Part shown: one piece after another, positions 54,314-62,475 of the stretch
Layout of the letters: each line of letters starts with the position of its first letter
Numbering within the stretch: position 1 is the first letter of the stretch
Origin: Zobellia roscoffensis
GTDB lineage: Bacteria; Bacteroidota; Bacteroidia; Flavobacteriales; Flavobacteriaceae
DNA length: 64,000 bases
Assembly: GCF_015330165.1 (NCBI RefSeq)
Contig: NZ_JADDXT010000002.1
Coordinates: 1,362,504-1,426,503, forward strand
Reading direction: 5' to 3'
Program-made: the position numbers and the translations under genes
Notes under the pieces: generated by a model
What the model saw: only the letters and a program-made list of their open reading frames with translations
Told to the model about the DNA's origin: nothing
The model's database searches: none

Positions 54314-55822
54314 ATGAGCCAAAGAGTACGCGTACGTTTTGCACCAAGCCCTACAGGGCCATTGCATATAGGTGGTGTCCGCACTGCCCTATTCAATTAT
54401 TTATTCGCCAAAAAGCACGGTGGAGACTTTATTTTGAGAATAGAAGACACTGATCAAAACCGGTATGTTGAAGGTGCAGAACAGTATATTATTGACGCGC
54501 TAAACTGGTGTGGACTTACTTTTGACGAAGGGCCTGGTATAAAAGGTGATTTTGGCCCCTACAGACAAAGCGAGCGTAAACACCTTTACAAACAATATGT
54601 TGAAGAACTAATAGCTAACGGAAAAGCGTATTACGCCTTTGACACCGCAGAAAAGTTAGATGCTCACCGTAAAGATCACGAGGCAAAAGGCAAAACCTTT
54701 ATCTATAACTGGCACAACCGCTTAAAACTAGATAACTCCCTATCCCTAATGCCAGAAGATGTTCAAAAACGCCTAGATGAAGGTGAAGATTATGTGGTTC
54801 GTTTTTTAACGCCGCCAGATGAAAAACTACATTTAAAGGATATTGTTAGAGGCACTATTGAAATAGACACTAATGTTTTAGACGATAAAGTTCTTTTCAA
54901 AAGTGACGGAATGCCTACCTATCACCTTGCCAACATTGTAGATGACCATTTAATGGAAATTACACACGTTATTCGTGGTGAGGAGTGGTTGCCTTCTTTA
55001 GCACTACACCAGCAATTATACGATGCTTTTGGGTGGAATGCCCCTGAATTTGCTCACCTACCCTTAATAATGAAACCTGTAGGAAAAGGGAAACTTAGCA
55101 AACGTGACGGTGAAAAAATGGGATTCCCTGTATTTCCATTAAGCTGGAATGAATCTATTGGATACAAAGAAGAAGGTTATTTCTCCGAAGCTGTTGTTAA
55201 TTTCTTAGCTCTTTTAGGCTGGAACCCTGGTACGGAACAAGAAATTTTTAGTCTTGAGGAATTGGTAGAAACGTTCAGCCTACAGCGGGTTAACAAGTCC
55301 GGAGCTCGTTTTGACCCTGACAAAACCAAATGGTACAATCAGCAATACCTACAGACCAAGTCCGATGCTGAATTAGCTAAATTATATGTCGATATTTTAA
55401 AACAGAAATCTATTTCGGTAGATGAAAAAGCAGATGACTATCTCGAAAAGGTGGTTGGATTAATAAAGGAACGCGCGGTATTCGTTGCTGACTTCTGGGA
55501 TTTATCCGATTACTTCTTCCTAGCACCTACTTCATACAATGAAAAAGCCGTTAAAAAACAGTGGAAAGAAGGTACTCCTGAAAGTCTAAACCGTTTGGTA
55601 TCAGTACTAAAAGGAATTTCAGATTTCTCATCTGAAAATGTTGAAACTACTGTTAAGGCTTGGATTGGCAAAGAAGAACTATCCTTCGGTAAAGTAATGC
55701 CACCACTACGTTTAGTGATTGTTGGTGATATGAAAGGCCCGCATTTATTTGATATCATGGCCATGATCGGTAAAGAAGATAGTATAGCTCGCATTCAAAA
55801 AGCAATTACCACTTTAGCCTAA
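54314..55822 (+). CDS. gltX: Glutamate-tRNA ligase
   Basis: Class I aminoacyl-tRNA synthetase, 502 residues, charging tRNA-Glu. The start MSQRVRVRFAPSPTGPLHIG gives the HIGH motif as HIGG; an upstream in-frame codon adds seven residues without homology. VRFLTPPDEKLHLKDIVRG and GMPTYHLANIVDDHLMEITH are catalytic-domain motifs, GKLSKRDGEKMG is the KMSKS equivalent, and the rest is the anticodon-binding domain. It is divergent from the DUF4175 gene and ends at a clear terminator. Confidence 0.98.
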   Translation: MSQRVRVRFAPSPTGPLHIGGVRTALFNYLFAKKHGGDFILRIEDTDQNRYVEGAEQYIIDALNWCGLTFDEGPGIKGDFGPYRQSERKHLYKQYVEELIANGKAYYAFDTAEKLDAHRKDHEAKGKTFIYNWHNRLKLDNSLSLMPEDVQKRLDEGEDYVVRFLTPPDEKLHLKDIVRGTIEIDTNVLDDKVLFKSDGMPTYHLANIVDDHLMEITHVIRGEEWLPSLALHQQLYDAFGWNAPEFAHLPLIMKPVGKGKLSKRDGEKMGFPVFPLSWNESIGYKEEGYFSEAVVNFLALLGWNPGTEQEIFSLEELVETFSLQRVNKSGARFDPDKTKWYNQQYLQTKSDAELAKLYVDILKQKSISVDEKADDYLEKVVGLIKERAVFVADFWDLSDYFFLAPTSYNEKAVKKQWKEGTPESLNRLVSVLKGISDFSSENVETTVKAWIGKEELSFGKVMPPLRLVIVGDMKGPHLFDIMAMIGKEDSIARIQKAITTLA

Positions 55823-55852
55823 AATTACAAGGGAATATACCTAACCATAAGC

Positions 55853-55885
55853 GCCTGAATAGTTCATTCTATTCAGGCTTTTTTT
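55853..55885 (+). terminator. Intrinsic terminator after gltX
   Basis: GCCTGAATAG (55853-55862) and CTATTCAGGC (55869-55878) are perfect arms with a 6-base loop, followed by a T-run to 55885. The hairpin begins 31 bp after the stop codon. Confidence 0.92.
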
Positions 55886-55992
55886 ATGCCCGCAACAATC
55901 AAAACGCGACTAATGTAACAAACACAAGAAAATTACTACATATCAATAAAGCGTTTCGTAAATTCATTCCGTTAACTTAAACTTTAAAAATT

Positions 55993-56919
55993 ATGGGCAG
56001 TTTTATTTGGATACCTATTCTATTCTTTGTCGTGGTGACTATTCTCTCCGGCGTATTTATTGTGAAACAGCAAACTGCGGTTTTGATTGAAACATTCGGG
56101 AAGTTTACCAGTGTTAGACAATCGGGAATTCAGTTTAAAATACCTTATGTACAGCGTATTGCAGCAAGAGTGAGCTTAAAAATTCAGCAATTAGACGTTA
56201 TCATTGAAACTAAAACATTGGATGACGTTTTTGTAAAATTGAAAGTTTCGGTTCAATATGTAGTGATTCGGGAAAAGGTATATGATGCCTTTTATAAGTT
56301 GGAATATCCGCACGAACAAATTACCTCGTATGTATTTGATGTAGTACGTGCCGAGGTTCCTAAAATGAAGCTAGACGACGTTTTCGTAAAGAAAGATGAT
56401 ATTGCCATAGCCGTAAAATCTGAATTACAGGAAGCCATGTTAGACTACGGATACGACATTATTAAAACCTTAGTAACCGACATTGACCCAGATGCTCAGG
56501 TAAAAGAAGCCATGAACCGCATTAATGCCTCTGAGCGCGAAAAGATAGCTGCTCAATTTGAAGGTGATGCCGCTCGTATTCTCATCGTAGAAAAAGCAAA
56601 AGCTGAAGCAGAAAGTAAAAGATTACAAGGGCAAGGTATTGCTGACCAAAGACGTGAAATTGCTCGTGGATTGGAAGAATCTGTTGAAGTTCTAAACAAA
56701 GTAGGTATCAATTCACAAGAAGCCTCTGCCCTAATTGTAGTAACTCAACACTATGACACCCTGCAATCCATAGGTGAAGAAACTAACACCAATTTAATTC
56801 TATTACCTAATTCACCACAAGCAGGTAGTGATATGCTTAATAACATGGTTGCCTCATTTACTGCCAGTAATATGATTGGCGAATCCATGAAAAAAACACA
56901 ACAAGAAAAGAAAAAGTAA
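55993..56919 (+). CDS. SPFH/band 7 domain protein (stomatin-like)
   Basis: Membrane scaffold protein of 308 residues. An N-terminal membrane helix (about 4-24, FIWIPILFFVVVTILSGVFI) is followed by the SPFH domain, with VLIETFGKFTSVRQSGIQFK and ALDVDDVFVKLKVSVQYV-type segments (here TLDDVFVKLKVSVQYV), then a long helical coiled-coil region (about 195-255; EREKIAAQFEGDAARILIVE) typical of stomatin/QmcA proteins. Such proteins form oligomers in membrane microdomains and often attend FtsH-type proteases. It is monocistronic, with a terminator shared with the convergent gene trio. The precise role is unknown. Confidence 0.92.
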   Translation: MGSFIWIPILFFVVVTILSGVFIVKQQTAVLIETFGKFTSVRQSGIQFKIPYVQRIAARVSLKIQQLDVIIETKTLDDVFVKLKVSVQYVVIREKVYDAFYKLEYPHEQITSYVFDVVRAEVPKMKLDDVFVKKDDIAIAVKSELQEAMLDYGYDIIKTLVTDIDPDAQVKEAMNRINASEREKIAAQFEGDAARILIVEKAKAEAESKRLQGQGIADQRREIARGLEESVEVLNKVGINSQEASALIVVTQHYDTLQSIGEETNTNLILLPNSPQAGSDMLNNMVASFTASNMIGESMKKTQQEKKK

Positions 56920-56946
56920 CCTCACTTTTGATTGTTTTTCCATACA

Positions 56947-56983
56947 AAAAAAGCCTCAGGAACAATGTTCTTGAGGCTTTTTT
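56947..56983. terminator. Two-way terminator between the band 7 gene and the DUF6327 gene
   Basis: Arms 56947-56964 and 56966-56983 pair over 18 bp with one G-U or mismatch position and a one-base centre. An A-run precedes and a T-run follows, so both convergent transcripts can end here. Confidence 0.88.
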
Positions 56984-56998
56984 ATAATTTCTTCAGAG

Positions 56999-57211
56999 TT
57001 AGAATTTTTTCATCAACTTTTTGGCAACCATAGAAAGTGTCAACTTCTGCAAAATACCACTAAAACCACCCAGTAAATTGGACGGATACAAGTTACTCTT
57101 AGTAATTTGAACCTGCATTTTAAGATTTTCCCGTTCTATTTCTTGCTGTAGTTTTAAGATTTTTAAATCTTGATCTATCTGTTCAAACGATGTGTATTTC
57201 TTTGGTATCAT
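56999..57211 (-). CDS. DUF6327 family small protein
   Basis: A 70-residue basic protein: a short coiled coil (about 12-34; LKILKLQQEIERENLKMQVQ) followed by an amphipathic, glycine-containing C-terminus ending VAKKLMKKF. It resembles the Bacteroidota family DUF6327. It overlaps the upstream holin-like gene by 4 bp (ATGA), completing a YtxH / holin-like / DUF6327 operon. No function is known; it may assemble with the other two proteins at the membrane. Confidence 0.72.
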   Translation of the reverse strand: MIPKKYTSFEQIDQDLKILKLQQEIERENLKMQVQITKSNLYPSNLLGGFSGILQKLTLSMVAKKLMKKF

Positions 57212-57558
57212 ATCTCCTCAAAATAAAGTTCAGAAAAACGAGCCATTAAAGGTTTAACCAATGACCGGCGGAAAACAAAAATCAATATTCCCAAAATAAC
57301 ATAGGATCCTCCCACTATCAAGAAACCTAAAGCCGTATTCTCCAACTCCGCTCCTATCCAAAAACCCGCTGCTACGGACAGAAATAAAAGGGCCAATACT
57401 ACGGCAATACCAATAAAAGCAGCTTGGGCAAAGCCCGTAACTCCTTTCATAAGCAATTTAAAGGCTTTTAACTTGTAAAACTCCGTGCTGCTGTCTAAAT
57501 ATGACTTAGCACTTGCCTCAGCTTCTGATATGCTCTCTTTTAGTTCATCAAATGCCAT
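57208..57558 (-). CDS. Phage-holin-superfamily (DUF1469-like) membrane protein
   Basis: A 116-residue inner-membrane protein with an N-terminal amphipathic helix (FDELKESISEAEASAKSYLD) and two hydrophobic segments (about 46-70 and 78-97) separated by a short turn (GFWIGAELENTALGFLIV). It resembles the Phage_holin_3_6/DUF1469 family, which in free-living bacteria is a stress-linked membrane protein rather than a lysis factor. It is located between ytxH-like and DUF6327 genes and overlaps the latter by 4 bp. No phage genes are nearby. Confidence 0.75.
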   Translation of the reverse strand: MAFDELKESISEAEASAKSYLDSSTEFYKLKAFKLLMKGVTGFAQAAFIGIAVVLALLFLSVAAGFWIGAELENTALGFLIVGGSYVILGILIFVFRRSLVKPLMARFSELYFEEI

Positions 57559-57561
57559 ATA

Positions 57562-57891
57562 CTATTTCTGTAATTGGGCGTTCTTTTTCTTCAATTCGGC
57601 CAATTTGTTCTCAAGACTCATAATAATATCATCCGCCTTATAGCTCATATTAGAAATTGTATCTTCTAATTTCTGTTCGAAATCTACTTTTTTCTCTTCG
57701 GCAGTTTTTGTTAACTCTTCCGTAGCCTGAGTGATTCTGTGTGTTAAATCATCTTTGGTCTTTAAAGCGTTCTTCTTAATTTTTTTTCTAGTCTTCACAC
57801 CTTTATCCGGTGCATACAATATTCCTGCTCCTACTCCAATAATTGCTCCGGTAAGTACGGCCAACAAAACATTTCCACTATCGTTTGACAT
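57562..57891 (-). CDS. YtxH domain-containing protein
   Basis: A 109-residue small envelope protein. VLLAVLTGAIIGVGAGILYAP (about 8-28) is the glycine-rich membrane segment of YtxH, followed by DKGVKTRKKIKKNALKTKDD and a helical amphipathic tail with a coiled coil (ENKLAELKKKNAQLQK at the end). YtxH proteins are commonly induced by general stress. It is first of the three-gene operon, 3 bp before the holin-like gene, and would be the first to be translated. Confidence 0.85.
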   Translation of the reverse strand: MSNDSGNVLLAVLTGAIIGVGAGILYAPDKGVKTRKKIKKNALKTKDDLTHRITQATEELTKTAEEKKVDFEQKLEDTISNMSYKADDIIMSLENKLAELKKKNAQLQK

Positions 57892-58303
57892 AATCTCTAT
57901 TTTTTAAATTAATACTTGACTAAAATTACAAGGTGATATTTTCTCAGCTTTAATAAAATGAATAATACAAACCACCTTCTTATGTACACCGCAATTTACT
58001 GCATAGATCGAAACGATATTACCTCAATCGCTTCGAAAATTAACGTTTACATGATTTTAAGGGATATTTAACGCTTTTAAAGCCATTTTAGCCCCACAAC
58101 CCACTTGAGTGGATATATTATATAGGGTTAGTCTGTAAAAATCATCTAACGGCACTAAACAAAGTCAATTTTAATATATAAACTCAATAGAAATTAAAAT
58201 TTAAATAGATAAATTTTATAGAGTTTGATTTAACAGAAATCCACAAAAAACTCCTTAGAAACAAAATGTCTCTAAGGAGTTCATATACTAAGAAAAGAAT
58301 TTT
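57892..58303. other. Intergenic region between ytxH-like gene and glnS
   Basis: About 410 bp, A+T rich. It holds the glnS terminator at 58249-58281 and presumably the promoter of the ytxH-like operon, for which I found no complete consensus. No gene or RNA structure is evident in the remainder. Confidence 0.45.
58249..58281 (-). terminator. Intrinsic terminator after glnS
   Basis: AACTCCTTAGAAACA (58249-58263) pairs with TGTCTCTAAGGAGTT (58267-58281) with one mismatch and a 3-base loop. On the minus strand it is followed by TTTTTTG, as expected for a terminator 22 bp after the glnS stop. Confidence 0.85.
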
Positions 58304-59986
58304 TTATTGTTTTTGAAGTTTAGCCCAAGTATCTCTTAAGCCAACCGTTTTATTAAACACCAATTTCTCACTAGTTGAATCTGGATCAACACAGAAATAG
58401 CCAATACGTTGAAATTGGAATCTCTCCCCAGATTTGGCATTTGCCAAACTAGGTTCTAAAAATCCAGTGATCACTTTCAAAGAGTCTGGATTAATGAATT
58501 CCATGAAATCTTTATCTTTATGTGTATCAGGACTTTCATCTGTAAACAAGCGATCATACAATCTTATTTCGGCCTCCAAAGCATGGGCCACAGACACCCA
58601 ATGTAAAGTCCCTTTCACTTTTCGGAGACTTTCTTCTGTACCACTCCCACTCTTACTTTTAGGATCATACGTACATAGAATCTCTATAATATTCCCATCG
58701 GTATCTTTAGTACAGCTTTCTGCTTTGATGATGTAGCCCGATTTAAGTCTAACCTCACCCCCCAGTTTTAAACGGAAGAACTTACGATTTGCTTCCTCCC
58801 TAAAATCCTCCTTCTCTATGTATATCTCTCTAGAGAAAGGAACTTCTCGTATACCTGCGGATTCGTCTTCTGGGTTATTTTCTGTTTCCAATAACTCTAC
58901 TTCGCCTTCCGGGTAATTTGTTATTACCACTTTTACCGGATCTAAAACACCCATTACCCTTGGTGAAACTTTATTCAAATGATCGCGTAAATGAAACTCT
59001 AAGAGAGAAACATCAATCAAATTATCTCGCTTGGCAATTCCTATAGTATCCACAAAATTACGGATAGACTCGGGTGTATAACCACGTCTGCGTAATCCTG
59101 ATAAGGTACTCATTCTAGGGTCATCCCAACCTGTAACCACATTCTGTTCCACTAATTGTAACAACTTACGCTTACTAACTACCGTATGGCTAAGGTTCCT
59201 ACGTGCAAACTCACGCTGTTTTGGACGTAATTTTTTCGTATCCGTTACTTCATCTAAAAACCAATCATAAAGTTCGCGGTGCATAGCAAACTCAAGTGTG
59301 CAGAAAGAATGTGATACCTGTTCTATATAATCGCTCTCACCGTGTGTCCAATCATACATTGGATAAATACACCAATCGGTTTTAGTTCTGTGATGCGATT
59401 TATGTAACACTCGGTACATTATTGGGTCGCGCATTAGCATGTTAGAAGAAGCCATATCAATTTTTGCTCTTAATACATGTGTTCCCTCTTCAAATTCACC
59501 ATCTTTCATTTTTTGAAAAATAGACAAATTCTCTTCTACAGAACGATTTCTATAAGGACTGTTCGTACCAGATTGTGTAGGAGTCCCTTTTTGGATGGCC
59601 ATATCCTCCGATGACTGCTCATCTACATATGCCTTTCCTTTGTTGATTAATTCAATAGCCCAATCATACAATTGTTGAAAATAATCAGAAGCATACCTTT
59701 CGGTATCCCATGTAAAACCAAGCCATTCCACATCCTTCTTAATAGCGTCTACATACTCCTGTTCCTCTTTGGCCGGATTGGTGTCATCAAACCTTAAATT
59801 AACAGGTGCATTATAGCGCAATCCCAGCCCAAAATTCAAGCAAATTGAACTTGCATGGCCTATATGTAAATAGCCATTGGGTTCGGGTGGAAAACGGAAG
59901 CGTAAATCCTCCTCAGAATAGCCATTTTTTAAGTCTTCTTCAACAATATGTTCGATGAAATTCAACGATTCAACTGCCTCGCTCAT
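58304..59986 (-). CDS. glnS: Glutamine-tRNA ligase
   Basis: Class I aminoacyl-tRNA synthetase charging tRNA-Gln, 560 residues. RFPPEPNGYLHIGHASSICL contains the HIGH motif, DDTNPAKEEQEYVDAI is a family motif, and VVSKRKL is the KMSKS equivalent. The two C-terminal beta-barrels bind the anticodon. I chose the ATG at 59986; a GTG 21 bases upstream in frame is a weaker option. Having both GltX and GlnS means direct charging of Gln and does not rely on an amidotransferase. A -7 promoter match is upstream, and a terminator follows. Confidence 0.98.
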   Translation of the reverse strand: MSEAVESLNFIEHIVEEDLKNGYSEEDLRFRFPPEPNGYLHIGHASSICLNFGLGLRYNAPVNLRFDDTNPAKEEQEYVDAIKKDVEWLGFTWDTERYASDYFQQLYDWAIELINKGKAYVDEQSSEDMAIQKGTPTQSGTNSPYRNRSVEENLSIFQKMKDGEFEEGTHVLRAKIDMASSNMLMRDPIMYRVLHKSHHRTKTDWCIYPMYDWTHGESDYIEQVSHSFCTLEFAMHRELYDWFLDEVTDTKKLRPKQREFARRNLSHTVVSKRKLLQLVEQNVVTGWDDPRMSTLSGLRRRGYTPESIRNFVDTIGIAKRDNLIDVSLLEFHLRDHLNKVSPRVMGVLDPVKVVITNYPEGEVELLETENNPEDESAGIREVPFSREIYIEKEDFREEANRKFFRLKLGGEVRLKSGYIIKAESCTKDTDGNIIEILCTYDPKSKSGSGTEESLRKVKGTLHWVSVAHALEAEIRLYDRLFTDESPDTHKDKDFMEFINPDSLKVITGFLEPSLANAKSGERFQFQRIGYFCVDPDSTSEKLVFNKTVGLRDTWAKLQKQ

Positions 59987-60006
59987 AGGGTTCTTTTTTA
60001 GTGCCA

Positions 60007-60014
60007 CAAAGGTA
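60007..60014 (-). promoter_or_regulatory. Candidate -7 element for glnS
   Basis: TACCTTTG on the minus strand matches TANNTTTG, 20 bases before the glnS ATG. No TTTG is at the -33 distance. Confidence 0.4.
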
Positions 60015-60206
60015 AGTAAAATGCAGTAATCAGGAAGCTTTCAATCTTCATTCATACAAATTCTTGCATTTCACAACAATTTTATCATCCCCTACAACAT
60101 TAAATTCCCTACGCGTGAATTATAAGTCATATTTGCTAATGTATTCTCATGTCATTTCCCAAATCTGACATTGAAACCTGTAGTAAACCCAAAACTACGC
60201 CTACTT

Positions 60207-62462
60207 ATGAGACAGAAAAGAATCAACATTCCGCAAACAATTTTGACGGCACTTCTAGTGCTCCTCACAACACAAATCTCCGCACAGATTGCCTTACAGG
60301 CTCCAGTGCCAGCAGACAACCCAAATTTATCAGGAACAAACACCTGGCCAAGGGCATGTGCCGATACCGATTTCAATGAATTCTTTGTTTCCATAGAATG
60401 GGCTGGGGCTGCAAACTCAGACAACGAATTTATTTTAGAGTTATCAGATGCCAATGGTTCTTTTTCTAGTCCTTTAGAACTATCAACAGTTACTGACCAA
60501 AATAGTAACCCAGAATTTACAACAAGCTTTAGCCTTCCCACAAATACTAGAGGGGCAAACTATATGATGCGCGTTAAAAGCACAAGCCCAGCTTCAACAA
60601 GTCCAGCTTCACCAGGATACTCAATGTACTTTTTAGGTTTTGATACCAACCTACATATGAGTCCCAATGGAGATGGAACTACTCCAGGGAGCGTTCAGGC
60701 TTGTGGAAGTACACAAATCACCTTAACCGTTGATAACATCCCTTCTTCCGAGTTAAATACCTATCAGTATGCTTGGTATAGAAGTGGCACCAAACTTTCT
60801 GAAACCGGACCATCTATAGTAACCGATGGCACAGGTGAATATTTTGCTTTTATAGATTACGGTGATTGTACAGGGTCTGCAAATACAGAGTCCAACCATA
60901 TTGTTGTTAATTCGGGTACAAGCACAGGAATTGCCATTAACCCTCCAGCGGCCACCGCATTATGTGCCGGTGATACAGTTGCACCTTTAGAAGCAAATGT
61001 ACAAGATGGTAGTTACATATATACATGGTATAAAGATGGTGCAGAAGTACAAGCTTCCCAAACAGGAGGGTTTACCTATACTATTGATACCAACAATCCT
61101 GCTTTTGTAGGCGACTATACCGTTAGAGTACAAGGATCAGGAATATGTACAGAAACCTCTACTGCAATTACAATTACTAATGCTGGAGCATTTACGGTTA
61201 CAAGAAACAATAACGCTAACATTGTAATACTACCATCGCAAACACAAACTTTAAGTATTACTACAAATGCCAACTCACCAACTTATGAATGGTTTAGAAA
61301 TGGTACTCCAATACCTAGCTCAAACAATACATCCTTAACAGTTAGCCAGGCTGGCACCTATCATGCAGCAGTTACACAAACTGGAGGTACTTGCGCATCT
61401 ACAACAATTAATTCTGAAAATACAGAGGTTGTTGCTCCAACAGCATTCAGAACTGAAATTTCATATGCCACTTCATATGAGTCATGTATCAGTACAAGTA
61501 TAGCTTTAATTGCTGATAAAATATACGCTGTTTTAGGCGATGGAACTGAAGTAGACGTAACCTCAGATGTTGCTTCTTCTTTCACATACCAATGGCAAAA
61601 AGATGGTGCTAACGCAACTGGCGAAACCTCACAATCTATTAGTTTAACTAGCAGTGATGAAAATGGAGCATATACTGTTAATACAGAGCTTGGTGGAATG
61701 ACTTCTACCTCTAATGAATTACCAGTACAATTAGGAAGTGCGGCAATTTCAATTAGTAGTACAAGTACGGTATATTGTAGCTCTTCCGATATAATTACGA
61801 TATCTACTACAACAGATTTATCTTCTGAAACCTTTAGTTGGGAACTGAATGGAGAAGCCATTAACTCAACAGATGCATCTTTATCCGTCACCCAACAAGG
61901 TACATACCGTTTAATAATACAAAAAGGGACTTGTTCTCAAATATCTAATGAAATTAGTATAACCCCTCTTAATCCAGACCTAATTACCTTGGATATTGAT
62001 GGCGATGTTATTTTCCCAGAAGGAAGTTCTAAAACCGTAAACGCTAGCGGAGGAACAGCTTACAGATGGTTAGATGCTAATAATATTGAAATTAGCGGTT
62101 CTTCTTCGGCCACATTTACTACTGAAGGTAACTACTTATTAATTGCCAATATTGATAACTGTGAAATTAGTAAACCCATTACAGTAACCTACTTAGACCT
62201 CTTTAATATACCTAACGTTATTACACCTAACGGTGATGGAGCCAATGACCAATGGATTATACCAAATTCATATTCTAACAAATCTGACGTTCGTGTTATT
62301 ATATATAATGCCAACGGTGCGGAAGTACTTAACTCAACCAATTACCAAAATAACTGGCCAGAGTCATCAATGAGCTTCGCTAAACAAAACATGGTTTTCT
62401 ACTATGTAATCAAAAACGATAGTGAAACATTGAAACAAGGTACTGTAACCGTTATAAGATAA
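60207..62462 (+). CDS. T9SS type B sorting-domain protein with immunoglobulin-like repeats
   Basis: Secreted or surface-displayed protein of 751 residues exported by the type IX secretion system. A signal peptide (MRQKRINIPQTILTALLVLL up to ISAQ) is followed by repeated Ig-like domains with the pattern YTWYKDG / YEWFRNG / YQWQKDG and paired cysteines. The C-terminal domain contains NIPNVITPNGDGANDQWIIP, the hallmark of the gliding-motility-associated type B sorting signal, and ends VIR. The ATG at 60207 is chosen because the longer reading frame uses a TTG and an unlikely start. Type B cargo needs a PorP/SprF partner, and such a gene follows 13 bp downstream. Confidence 0.9.
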   Translation: MRQKRINIPQTILTALLVLLTTQISAQIALQAPVPADNPNLSGTNTWPRACADTDFNEFFVSIEWAGAANSDNEFILELSDANGSFSSPLELSTVTDQNSNPEFTTSFSLPTNTRGANYMMRVKSTSPASTSPASPGYSMYFLGFDTNLHMSPNGDGTTPGSVQACGSTQITLTVDNIPSSELNTYQYAWYRSGTKLSETGPSIVTDGTGEYFAFIDYGDCTGSANTESNHIVVNSGTSTGIAINPPAATALCAGDTVAPLEANVQDGSYIYTWYKDGAEVQASQTGGFTYTIDTNNPAFVGDYTVRVQGSGICTETSTAITITNAGAFTVTRNNNANIVILPSQTQTLSITTNANSPTYEWFRNGTPIPSSNNTSLTVSQAGTYHAAVTQTGGTCASTTINSENTEVVAPTAFRTEISYATSYESCISTSIALIADKIYAVLGDGTEVDVTSDVASSFTYQWQKDGANATGETSQSISLTSSDENGAYTVNTELGGMTSTSNELPVQLGSAAISISSTSTVYCSSSDIITISTTTDLSSETFSWELNGEAINSTDASLSVTQQGTYRLIIQKGTCSQISNEISITPLNPDLITLDIDGDVIFPEGSSKTVNASGGTAYRWLDANNIEISGSSSATFTTEGNYLLIANIDNCEISKPITVTYLDLFNIPNVITPNGDGANDQWIIPNSYSNKSDVRVIIYNANGAEVLNSTNYQNNWPESSMSFAKQNMVFYYVIKNDSETLKQGTVTVIR

Positions 62463-62475
62463 TCCCCAACCAACC

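Noticed and set aside
57208..57558. Phage remnant based on the holin-like protein
   Set aside because: No other phage gene is nearby, and DUF1469/holin-superfamily proteins are common chromosomal stress proteins next to YtxH.
61361..61891. A 176-codon minus-strand open frame opposite the type B cargo gene
   Set aside because: The plus-strand frame has clear Ig-like domain motifs; the reverse frame has no recognisable start or family.
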